Shown: one piece after another, positions 1 through 7,061 of the stretch | Layout of the letters: every line of letters starts with the position of its first letter | Numbering within the stretch: the stretch's first letter is position 1 | Source of the DNA: Rubripirellula sp. | GTDB lineage: Bacteria > Planctomycetota > Planctomycetia > Pirellulales > Pirellulaceae | DNA length: 7,083 nucleotides | Reading direction: 5' to 3' | NCBI GenBank assembly: GCA_029287555.1 | Contig: JARFQX010000184.1 | Coordinates: 1 to 7,083, forward strand | Made by a program: the position numbers and the translations under genes | The notes under the pieces: generated by a model | Database searches by the model: none | The model's input: the letters and a program-made list of their open reading frames with translations, nothing else | Told to the model about the DNA's origin: nothing

Positions 1-222
1 ACCGTGTTGGCGAAGGGAGCCGGTCCGCTGGCCCAAAAGATTCGACGCCTGGCCCTGGAGAATGGTATTCCCGTCGTGGAGCGGAAACCCTTGGCCCAAG
101 TGCTCTACAAGTCGGTGGACGTGGGTCAGGTCGTGCCGGCCGATCAGTACCAAGCGGTGGCGGAAGTCTTGCGTTATGTGTATCAACTGCAGGGCAAGGA
201 AATCCCCCAGGCCGCAGCCTAA
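1..222 (+). CDS. flhB: Flagellar biosynthesis protein FlhB, C-terminal end (5' truncated by window edge)
   Basis: This is the last 73 or so residues of a FlhB/YscU-family protein, a membrane component of the flagellar type III export apparatus that switches substrate specificity from rod/hook to filament proteins. The frame is open from base 1 and ends at a TAA at 220-222. The visible part matches the cytoplasmic domain just after the family's NPTH autocleavage site, which would lie upstream of the window. The recognisable landmarks are VLAKGAG, LAQKIRRLALENGIPVVE, then KPLAQVLYKSVDVGQVVP and the closing AVAEVLRYVYQL. The short tail GKEIPQAAA is where the family normally ends, so the 3' end looks intact. 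The GTG at base 4 is internal and not a real start. The gene converges on the GH32 gene, with a repeat-bearing spacer of 215 bp between the two stops. The identification rests on family knowledge of conserved motifs; a virulence-type YscU homologue is possible but less likely. Confidence 0.9.
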   Translation, partial: TVLAKGAGPLAQKIRRLALENGIPVVERKPLAQVLYKSVDVGQVVPADQYQAVAEVLRYVYQLQGKEIPQAAA

Positions 223-437
223 ATGAGCGTGCGAAATTGTGGAACAGCACGGAACTACTCGTGCTCGTGCTCAGCGAAGCGGTGCTCGCAATTGAAAAGA
301 ATGGTAAGAGCCGCGCCAATTGATTCGAGCACGAGCACCGTCGCAAGCGACTGAGCACGAGCACGAGCACGACCAGCAATTCACAATTGGGCACACTTAT
401 TTAGCTCCCAGCCTGCAGGCTAACCCCCACGCTGCGG
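223..437. terminator. Convergent intergenic region, candidate bidirectional terminator
   Basis: The 215 bp between the flhB stop and the GH32 stop contain no convincing gene. A short open frame running from 320 is just translation of the GAGCAC repeat (alternating His/Glu) and is not credible. The only strong structure is the hexamer-based inverted repeat at 256-370, which would fold into a long hairpin in a transcript from either strand. The placement supports transcription termination for both flhB and the GH32 gene. This is inference from position and folding potential, without a U-tract to confirm it. Confidence 0.35.
256..370. repeat. Large imperfect inverted repeat made of GAGCAC/GTGCTC hexamers
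   Basis: Seen directly: bases 258-273 are perfectly complementary to 352-367 (16 bp), and 280-288 are complementary to 332-340 (9 bp), giving a two-part stem with an asymmetric internal loop. The left arm holds three GTGCTC hexamers (261, 267, 282). The right arm holds five GAGCAC hexamers (327, 333, 353, 359, 365). Within the right arm, GTCGCAAGCGAC (340-351) forms its own 5-bp stem. The central loop is bounded on both sides by the palindrome CAATTG (289-294 and 317-322). It lies between two convergent stop codons, where a structure ending transcription from both sides would fit. There is no clear poly-T tract, so it is not a textbook intrinsic terminator. It may instead be a member of a dispersed intergenic repeat family. 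Confidence 0.75.
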
Positions 438-2480
438 CTATTTGCGACGCCAAGTCGAATTCAGGGTGTGCAGCTTCAAAGACGAGATCTTCGCCGAATC
501 ATTACCGGCGAAAACCTCCACGGAAGGCGAATGGCCCGTTGGGAAAATTCTGTCGCTGATGACCGACTCTCCGCCGTTCACGAAAACTTCGATTGTCGAT
601 CGATCGACAAAGATACGGAGTGTCACCTCACCATTCGTTGTCCGAGCCGGGGCGGTATGTCGCCCCGCAAATGCGTCATGAAAGTTAACGTTACCGGATT
701 TTGTTCTGTCGACGTACACACCACAGTAGTTTCGGTCATACGCGACTTCGGTGTATTCATCTTCTCCAGTGCGAATGCGAAACCCAACCGACCGGGCAGT
801 TCCCGGCGTGACGGTTGTCTCTAACTCAAACGTCATGTCTTTCAGCTCATCAGCGTTCGTGACCGCAATCGGAGGCCACGTCGCTTTTGTCGCGTCGAGC
901 ATCCGAGTACTCGATCTCAGATCTTGAAGCTCACGAACCGGCTTTTGGACCAAGACGTAGGTTGCGGGTTCTTCATCGTTGAACGCGACCTTTCGAAGAC
1001 TCAAAGTCCGTGGGGTACTCATGCAGCTTCGCCATGGCGACGTGGGGACGAGGCATGTTTCCCAGTTGTTGAACCAGCCGATCCAGATGCGTCGACCGTC
1101 GGTTTTCGGGATGTTGTCCCAGCTGATGGGAGCATAGAAATCACGTCCATAGTCGACCCACTGGGCATGCTGCAATGTGTTGAAACATTGACCGTCAAAG
1201 GTGCCAACGAAGTACTCTCCACCGCTGCCACCAGCCACGGAACCACTACCCATGTCAACTTCCAACACCCACATTGTCTTCCCTCGTTCGCCTTCGACGG
1301 GCAACTCAAAAAGGTCCGGGCATTCCCAGTTTGGTTTGTCAATAACTCCGGCAGGGCCAAATCGGCTAAGTTCTGTCCATGTCGTCAGGTCAGACGATCC
1401 ATAGAAGACCAGTTTCTTTTCGATTGCTAATGACACCACCATCACCCAGCGATTCGTCGGCTCGTGCCAGAAAACTTTGGGGTCGCGAAAGTCCTGCCTG
1501 TCGAGATCAAGCACGGGGTTTTGATCGTACTTGGTCCAGGTACGCCCATGGTCGTTGCTCCAGGCGAGGTTCTGCACCTGCTCTCCGTGCCCGTGTTCGG
1601 TGTAGATCGCGACCATTGGCGGTTTCTTTCGGTCGCCAAATCCGGAAGTGTTATTGTGGTCGACGACGCAGCAACCACTGAATGCCATGAACCCGTCTTC
1701 AACGGGTATCGCCAACGGCAAGTGTTTCCAATGTGTTAGATTGCGGCTGACAGCATGCCCCCAGCTCATGTGTCCCCATGTGTTGCCGCCCGGGTTGTAC
1801 TGGTGAAAGAGGTGATACTCGCCGCCATGAAACACAAGCCCGTTGGGATCGTTCATCCAGTTGATTTCGGGGCTGAAATGGAACTGGGGGCGGAGCGGCT
1901 CGTTCATGTAATCCGCACTTTGCCGATACTGCGCCAGTTTGTATTCCAGGTCAAAGCGTTCGGGTGGATCATTTGTCTGGATGATGTGATCAACATTGAT
2001 GTGTCCCCAACCGCCGGTCGCGAGGTCGAGGATTCGCAGGACTCCTTGCTTGCCCCGAAAGTGACTGACGTCCCACGACGACCACGTGAGTTCCTCTGAC
2101 CCCGGACCTGTTTCGGAACGGACCACCTTGCCGTCGACACGGAGTTCAATTCCAAGTGTCTCCTTGTGTTGGCCACCTCCAATCAGAAACGCGATGTGTG
2201 ATCTTTCGATCCGAAAGACCGGGCTGGTCGCCGTCCCCGTCGATCCATCGCCCCCGTTGAACGTGTTGACTAGTCGACTGCCACGAAAGCCGGACACCGA
2301 GCCTTGACCCGCCAACGCACCGGTCGCCGGCGCGTTCCCAAATGCATCTCCGGTCAGCACCCATTTCTTGTACGAATCTGACTCGAAGTCTTCGATCAAG
2401 AGATCGTCCGCGACGACCATTGCGGTGCCCGCAAGCACTGTGCAGGCCACAAAAATAGTTGAGCAAAAGCGATGGTTCAT
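438..2480 (-). CDS. Secreted glycoside hydrolase family 32 protein (levanase/inulinase/invertase type)
   Basis: A 680-residue exported enzyme expected to hydrolyse beta-fructosidic bonds in sucrose, inulin or levan. Residues 1-24 form a Sec signal peptide with a probable cut after VVA. Residues about 27-170 are an accessory beta-rich domain (FNGGDGSTGT, LIGGG, then GGWGHINVDHI), resembling N-terminal domains seen on other environmental GH32 proteins. The five-bladed propeller spans about 198-495. It has the nucleophile motif WMNDPNG (Asp211), FRDP (Asp333, transition-state stabiliser) and WECPD (Glu386, acid/base), so all three catalytic carboxylates are present. A C-terminal beta-sandwich follows at about 505-675 with the family motif FVDRSTIEVFVNGG. 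The start at 2480 was chosen because the signal peptide begins there and a weak GGGA lies about 8 bases upstream; the frame stays open to 2624, but that extension is Arg-rich with no export signal. WMNDPNG favours exo-acting fructanase, but substrate cannot be settled by eye. An adjacent decayed sugar porter supports a fructan or sucrose role. Confidence 0.93.
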   Translation of the reverse strand: MNHRFCSTIFVACTVLAGTAMVVADDLLIEDFESDSYKKWVLTGDAFGNAPATGALAGQGSVSGFRGSRLVNTFNGGDGSTGTATSPVFRIERSHIAFLIGGGQHKETLGIELRVDGKVVRSETGPGSEELTWSSWDVSHFRGKQGVLRILDLATGGWGHINVDHIIQTNDPPERFDLEYKLAQYRQSADYMNEPLRPQFHFSPEINWMNDPNGLVFHGGEYHLFHQYNPGGNTWGHMSWGHAVSRNLTHWKHLPLAIPVEDGFMAFSGCCVVDHNNTSGFGDRKKPPMVAIYTEHGHGEQVQNLAWSNDHGRTWTKYDQNPVLDLDRQDFRDPKVFWHEPTNRWVMVVSLAIEKKLVFYGSSDLTTWTELSRFGPAGVIDKPNWECPDLFELPVEGERGKTMWVLEVDMGSGSVAGGSGGEYFVGTFDGQCFNTLQHAQWVDYGRDFYAPISWDNIPKTDGRRIWIGWFNNWETCLVPTSPWRSCMSTPRTLSLRKVAFNDEEPATYVLVQKPVRELQDLRSSTRMLDATKATWPPIAVTNADELKDMTFELETTVTPGTARSVGFRIRTGEDEYTEVAYDRNYCGVYVDRTKSGNVNFHDAFAGRHTAPARTTNGEVTLRIFVDRSTIEVFVNGGESVISDRIFPTGHSPSVEVFAGNDSAKISSLKLHTLNSTWRRK

Positions 2481-2651
2481 GACGTCATCCCGATCGATGC
2501 CTGGACGTTTCCGAGGTTCATGTTTGTCTGATCTTGTCAAGCGATTTGGGAAACGGCATCCTTTCCCCCCGCTGCGAACATATGTAAGACGCCGCGGCCG
2601 TCGCATTTCGATTGACCGTCTCAAGTTTGTGTCCGGCCAGAAGACCGAGTG
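2481..2651 (-). promoter_or_regulatory. Upstream region of the GH32 gene, possible promoter
   Basis: This 171-bp gap between the transporter remnant and the GH32 start probably carries the GH32 promoter, since the upstream gene is broken. On the minus strand a TTGACA matching the -35 consensus occupies 2540-2535, but at normal spacing there is no good -10 hexamer, so the assignment is weak. A 10-bp perfect palindrome, ATGACGTCAT, lies at 2479-2488 and overlaps the start codon; GATCGATC-like sequence sits just upstream of it. Either could bind a regulator or be chance. The GH32 frame remains open across most of this stretch, which is why an alternative start at 2624 exists, but I consider it non-coding. 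Confidence 0.25.
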
Positions 2652-3142
2652 TCATCGAAGCCGTAATCGCATGATACGATGCTGCATCAGAGAATACTCC
2701 TGAGCAATGCCCAGTCGGGCCTGCATTTCTTCGAGCGGGACTCCCTTGGTTTCGGGAACAAACATCCACACCCAAAGTAGTTGTAGCACCATCATGAAGG
2801 TAAAAAACCGAATGGTTGGCCCGGCTCGAAGTGCTCCCTAGCGATCGGAAACAAGAAACTCAGACCTGCGGCGCAGACCCAATGGGTGGCGCTACCAAGG
2901 GCCTGGCCCGCCGCCCGATGATCGTTGGGAACTATCTCGCCGATGAATACCCAAAAAACTGTTTCCTGGCCGATAGCATGGGCCGCAATAAACCCGATGA
3001 GGCAGAACAACACCAGCATGCTCTCGATCCCCAGGAACTGCGTTGCAGTGGCGGTAACATCTTCTGCGAGGGCTTTGGTTTCCTCATAGGACGCGTCCGC
3101 GGGAATCACAACCAAACGGGACGCAAGGCCGACCGCCCCGCA
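2652..3142 (-). pseudogene. Remnant of an MFS sugar porter (C-terminal third, frameshifted)
   Basis: The translation matches the last three transmembrane helices of a sugar porter family (major facilitator) transporter, a proton-linked or facilitative sugar uptake protein of about 450 residues. Landmarks in order are LVLFCLIGFIAAHAIGQ (helix about 10), VFWVFIGEIVPNDHRAAGQA (the family's conserved E-P-x-R loop), THWVCAAGLSFLFPIA (helix 11) and, after a frame change, TFMMVLQLLWVWMFVPETKG with VPLEEMQ (helix 12 and the PETKG signature). The first frame stops at 2792-2794. The -1 frame continues without a break to a TGA at 2652-2654. The break lies at a T6 run on the coding strand, in the heptamer T TTT TTA (2807-2801). 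The amino-terminal two thirds are absent: upstream of about 3127 the frame loses similarity and runs into the end of the AsmA-like gene. Loss of the 5' part makes this a pseudogene regardless of the frameshift. The left-over orientation suggests a former transporter-GH32 operon. Confidence 0.85.
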
Positions 3143-3143
3143 G

Positions 3144-6100
3144 CTACTCGGTTCTCGACTCGCGGCGTTCCCGTCTGGCCTGGGCCCCTTCAATCATGTG
3201 CTGCAAACTTTCTTGCAGCAGATCGAGGCTATCGATCAGCCGCTTGCCGTCCTTCAGCAGTTCACCGGTGTCTTCGATCAGGGATTCACTTGTCTCGACC
3301 TGCTTTTGCAGTGGTTTTTTGGTGGTGCGGAAGGGCGCGCGGTTGGTCAGCAACGTGGTTACACTGCGAATCCCCGTCGGGTCGATGATCGGCTGATAGA
3401 CGGTTCCGGACACCGGCAACGTTACGAACTCGCTCTCTGGATCGGAAGAGTCTTCTGCCACCGAGAGCTGGTGCTTGGGGACTCGGGCAATCATCGCCAG
3501 ACGCCCATCGAGTGTCGCGTAGCCGTGAGACAAGATTCTTGTTCGATCCACTTCGAGCAAGATGTTCTCGTGATGAACGAACCCAAGATTCAGGTCAAAC
3601 TCGACCGTTTGCTTTGGAAACACAACCACCGGGTCCAGTTCGCGGACTGAACTCCCTGACTTTCGATTGGCGATCGACTGCATCGCGCGGAGCGTGCCCA
3701 AGAGCTCACGCGTCAGCGGCGTCATGGATGTCTCGAGCCGTTCGATAAACACCCGTCCTGTAACACTTGTGTCACCGGGTGATCCGAGCACGATCGTTGC
3801 TTTATCAATTTCAGCCCCCAACGTTCCATGGATTCTCTCGACCTTTGTCATCGGCGGAGCGAGCCGGTTCAACCACTTTCCTGTCATCTCCTTCGTTAAG
3901 TGAATCGATTCGGCGACGATCCCGGGCTTCAGCCGGACCGTCACCGGGCCCGGCAGGAAACTGATGTCGCCCGCGAGCTTGATTGTGCCCTCACACGCGG
4001 GAATCACGCACGGCAACACCTGAAGCTTGGAGTTGACAAAACGCAGGGGAATGGACGTGCTACCCAGGTCGACGCCAGCGACTTTTCCCGACTCCCAGCC
4101 GATGGATCCATCGACGGTCCATCTCATCTCTCCCTGCTCGTCCCGTTTCCCCCGAATCTTCAATGGTGCAACGTGTTCTCCTTCCAATTGCACATCGATC
4201 CCGGTAAGTCGCGACAACTGCTGGCTCAGTTTCGGCAGGTCAGCGCGGATCGGTCCGACGAGCATCCACTCGCTCTCGTCGGCCTCCCGATTCACATCGC
4301 CTTGAAGTGAAGCCGATATCCATGAGCTTGCCAGATCGACGCTTTGAACGGAAATCCGCTCCGAGCGCGAGTCGCACAAGAGAATCCCGCCGATCTCCAG
4401 TTTGGGCTCTTCCCAGATCACCCGGCGCTGACGTGGTGAATCGGAAGCAGCGTCCTTTGTCTTGCCCGGGTTGACGCCGTGCTCTTCTCGCAAGGCCACT
4501 CGGGTTGTTGGCTTCAACGTCACCGGCCGGTCTGAGGCATTCCCTTTGCTTCGCATCCGTTCGGACAGAACCAGGTTTTCACCGACCACGCTGCCGCGAA
4601 TCTCGAATTGCTCTCGGCTACCAGCCAACCGCCACCTCCCCCTGCATCCGCCCTGCAACTCCCAGCCATGCGACGCAGTCTGCAACCGCCGCCGACTGGC
4701 GTCCGTCCGCTTTGTTTGCTTCGATTGGGCGGAGCTTAAACCGCTTTCTTGTTTGTCATCAAAGCGATCCGACAGACGTTCAAGATCGGCTCGCCAAGCG
4801 ATCTCGAGATCTAATGACTTGGGTCCGAACCGACCCCGCGCACCCGCCAAGAGCCCGTCACATTTTGCGGTCAGTGTTTTCGCTTGCAGGTTGCCCGATG
4901 GCCACGACCAACTTCCACGAAAGTCTGCCGTCGCCAAGTCCTGATCGAACCAACCGTCGGCGCACCGGATCCTCAGGCCGGAGAGTCGCACAGCTGCGCT
5001 GGTCAGCTCCGCGGAATGCGCCGACACCCTTGCGTTCGCGTTGACTTCAAACTGACCTTCGACGTCACGACGCTGCTTCGGCGTCCATGAATCTAGAATC
5101 CCTGCCAATTCCTCCAAGCGACCGTCGGCTTGAAGCTGGATGGGAATAGGCGTGGTGAATTTCGGGTCGGGGATCGGATTGGCGAGTTCGGCTCGCAGGG
5201 CGAGGTTGTCCCCGACGAGCATCACGTTCGCCTGCGATAATTGCCCAAGCCGCTGGTCTCGCCACCGACCCGAGACGTTGACCTCGCCACGGATACGTTG
5301 TTGTTCGAACGTTTTGTCGCCATCCAAGGTAAGACAAAAATCGGCTGCATCACCCGACGCGGACAATTGCCAGCGATCGCCTGACTCCAGCCTCCAACCG
5401 ACCTTTGTCTCGGCACTTCCCTCGATTTGTGGGACCGTGTCGCCGAACAGCGGCCGGAACTTCTCGGCGAGTTGGTCGAAATCGATCTCGACCTCGGCGG
5501 AACCCGCTCGAAGGCTGCCGTGGGCGATTACGTTTGCAAATTCGCTTTGCACCGACAAGTGCTCAGCTCTCCGCACACCGCCTTCGTGAGCCAAGGTTGC
5601 CTGGAACTCGACCGGATCGAATGCCACAAGTCCGTGATCCGCTTTCAACTTGAGGTCTTGAAGCTGAAAAACGAAGTGGTTTGTTCGCCCGGTAGGGGAG
5701 GGCAGGGGATCGGTCGACAGTGTGATCTTGCCGGAGACCACTCGCGAGTTACCAGCTTGCGGCAGGGCGTGCGGAAGGACTTCCTCCAACTTGGCCAAGT
5801 CGATCGTCGCCGAAATCGCTGCGCCCGTTGAAACCGGGATGCTCCAGGGCGCTTCGTAGGCTTCGCTCAGCGACATCGACCCAAGCAAGTCGCCGTCAAT
5901 CCCGAACGAGCCGAAGGCTGTGATAGCCCGCAGATTGTTCACCAGGATCCGGTCATCTCTTAACGTCACGATCCCGGTCGCCGACGCGAGTCGGTTGGAC
6001 TCCAGCGGGCGGTCCGCGCCCGCCTCGCTCCTGCGAAAGTTCCGAACCTCTAAGTGATCCAGGACCGCTCGGATCGCGCCATCGGAATAACCTTCAAGAC

Positions 6101-7061
6101 GCACCACTCCCGTGGCATCGCCAGCGAGGGTCCGCGCGATCAAAGTCTCTGATTTGGGACTTGAACCCGCGAAGAGAGCGGCTCCGGATAGTGGCAGCGA
6201 ACGCGCCTTGATTTCAACACTCCATCGAGAGTTGGCCGAACTCAGTGTTCCGACATCGAAAGAGTTGGGGCGATTCGACGGGGAAGGGATCGCCATCTGG
6301 AACTTGCCACGAATCGTTCCCCAATCCCCAGATGGCTCCGCAAGCTTTCCCGAAAACCTGGCTTCGACCGATCTCGGTTCCAGCAAGACTTCGACTTCGG
6401 AGCGGGTCAGTCGCCAGCACTCGCCGCTCTTCGAATCCGTTGCGCTGATGACAATGTCTTGAATTTGTATTCGACCGTGCGGCAATGAGTTGCTGGCGTC
6501 CTTGTCCTTCAGTAGCGAGAGCAATTCTTGGCGTGCTCGGCGGCGGTCGATGTCACAGTGCAGCCCGACCCCACGGATCACCCAATGCCCCAGCTGCCCA
6601 TCCGGCCCCAATAGAAGTTCGGCGAAGGTCAGATCGCTGGAGACTTGATCAATGTGTAGCTTTTCCGATGAACCTTCACTTTGAACCCGCACGCCGGACA
6701 AGCGAAGCGGCGAAAACCAGCCAACGCGAATCTGCTTGATCTCGAGGATCAGCCCATGCTCCGACGCGAGTTCGGCCAATTCACTTCGAGAAAAGACGAT
6801 TTGGCTGAGGAACACCGGAGCGACCAGAATCCCGCACGCGACCACTCCCATCACGCTCAGCAGAGTCCAACGCCAGAGACTCGGGAGCCGACGGCGAGCT
6901 TCGGCGGTGCCCGGATCGTCCCGGACATTCGGATCTTCCCCGACGTTCTGATCGTTTCCGACTTGCCGATCTCCGCCGACCTGTTGAAAGGACTTGATCG
7001 GAGCGGGCGGAAAGTCCTCGGTGGCAGATCGATCGCAGGTCACAACGTCATCCGTGAGCAT
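3144..7061 (-). CDS. Very large AsmA/TamB-like single-pass envelope protein
   Basis: A 1305-residue protein. Residues 1-60 are hydrophilic and probably cytoplasmic, with four tandem hexapeptide repeats at 27-50. One membrane helix follows at about 66-88 (WTLLSVMGVVACGILVAPVF), and the rest should lie in the periplasm. After it comes VGWFSPLRLSGVRVQ, the start typical of AsmA-like proteins, then long beta-rich repeats punctuated by G-D-G turns. Two charged, probably disordered inserts occur near 765-800 and 845-885. A conserved-looking block near 1040-1225 ends in VTLPVSGTVYQPIIDPTGI, resembling the carboxyl end of AsmA domains. The last 70 residues are Lys/Glu/Leu-rich and likely form a coiled coil. 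Relatives (AsmA, TamB, YhdP) are thought to bridge inner and outer membranes and move lipids or help outer-membrane assembly; that role here is inference from architecture. No stop precedes the ATG in the 22 bases visible upstream and the Shine-Dalgarno is poor (AGGG 2 bases away), so the true start may lie outside the window. Confidence 0.75.
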   Translation of the reverse strand: MLTDDVVTCDRSATEDFPPAPIKSFQQVGGDRQVGNDQNVGEDPNVRDDPGTAEARRRLPSLWRWTLLSVMGVVACGILVAPVFLSQIVFSRSELAELASEHGLILEIKQIRVGWFSPLRLSGVRVQSEGSSEKLHIDQVSSDLTFAELLLGPDGQLGHWVIRGVGLHCDIDRRRARQELLSLLKDKDASNSLPHGRIQIQDIVISATDSKSGECWRLTRSEVEVLLEPRSVEARFSGKLAEPSGDWGTIRGKFQMAIPSPSNRPNSFDVGTLSSANSRWSVEIKARSLPLSGAALFAGSSPKSETLIARTLAGDATGVVRLEGYSDGAIRAVLDHLEVRNFRRSEAGADRPLESNRLASATGIVTLRDDRILVNNLRAITAFGSFGIDGDLLGSMSLSEAYEAPWSIPVSTGAAISATIDLAKLEEVLPHALPQAGNSRVVSGKITLSTDPLPSPTGRTNHFVFQLQDLKLKADHGLVAFDPVEFQATLAHEGGVRRAEHLSVQSEFANVIAHGSLRAGSAEVEIDFDQLAEKFRPLFGDTVPQIEGSAETKVGWRLESGDRWQLSASGDAADFCLTLDGDKTFEQQRIRGEVNVSGRWRDQRLGQLSQANVMLVGDNLALRAELANPIPDPKFTTPIPIQLQADGRLEELAGILDSWTPKQRRDVEGQFEVNANARVSAHSAELTSAAVRLSGLRIRCADGWFDQDLATADFRGSWSWPSGNLQAKTLTAKCDGLLAGARGRFGPKSLDLEIAWRADLERLSDRFDDKQESGLSSAQSKQTKRTDASRRRLQTASHGWELQGGCRGRWRLAGSREQFEIRGSVVGENLVLSERMRSKGNASDRPVTLKPTTRVALREEHGVNPGKTKDAASDSPRQRRVIWEEPKLEIGGILLCDSRSERISVQSVDLASSWISASLQGDVNREADESEWMLVGPIRADLPKLSQQLSRLTGIDVQLEGEHVAPLKIRGKRDEQGEMRWTVDGSIGWESGKVAGVDLGSTSIPLRFVNSKLQVLPCVIPACEGTIKLAGDISFLPGPVTVRLKPGIVAESIHLTKEMTGKWLNRLAPPMTKVERIHGTLGAEIDKATIVLGSPGDTSVTGRVFIERLETSMTPLTRELLGTLRAMQSIANRKSGSSVRELDPVVVFPKQTVEFDLNLGFVHHENILLEVDRTRILSHGYATLDGRLAMIARVPKHQLSVAEDSSDPESEFVTLPVSGTVYQPIIDPTGIRSVTTLLTNRAPFRTTKKPLQKQVETSESLIEDTGELLKDGKRLIDSLDLLQESLQHMIEGAQARRERRESRTE
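6912..6983 (-). repeat. Four tandem 18-bp coding repeats (hexapeptide repeat) in the AsmA-like gene
   Basis: Residues 27-50 of the AsmA-like protein read QVGGDR, QVGNDQ, NVGEDP, NVRDDP: four adjacent imperfect hexapeptides with consensus [QN]-V-G-x-D-x. At DNA level each unit is 18 bases with an invariant GTC second codon and an invariant GAT fifth codon, so the array arose by tandem duplication and then diverged. It lies in the hydrophilic segment before the single membrane helix, predicted to be cytoplasmic. Copy number may vary between strains. No function can be assigned. Confidence 0.75.

Noticed and set aside
320..559. Plus-strand open frame with His-Glu repeats
   Set aside because: The His-Glu run is just the GAGCAC repeat translated, and the rest is antisense to the GH32 gene.
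2442..2480. Possible lipoprotein signal in the GH32 protein (FVAC near residue 13)
   Set aside because: The -3 residue is Phe rather than Leu/Val/Ile and the Cys is too close to the N-terminus; a normal signal peptidase I site (VVA, then DD) follows.
2481..2624. N-terminal extension of the GH32 gene by 48 residues (start at 2624)
   Set aside because: The extension is Arg-rich, has no similarity I recognise, and would bury a well-formed signal peptide that begins at the Met encoded at 2480.
2816..3388. 190-residue plus-strand open frame
   Set aside because: It is antisense to the transporter remnant and the end of the AsmA-like gene. Its composition is Arg/Ala/Gly-rich with no domain, a typical shadow frame in GC-rich DNA.
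4505..5044. 179-residue plus-strand open frame
   Set aside because: It is antisense to the AsmA-like gene, with Arg/Ser/Pro-rich shadow composition and no recognisable motif or ribosome binding site.
6292..6336. 9-bp perfect inverted repeat (GCCATCTGG / CCAGATGGC, 27-bp spacer)
   Set aside because: It lies inside the AsmA-like coding region, has a long loop and no U-tract; a match of this length is expected by chance in several kilobases.
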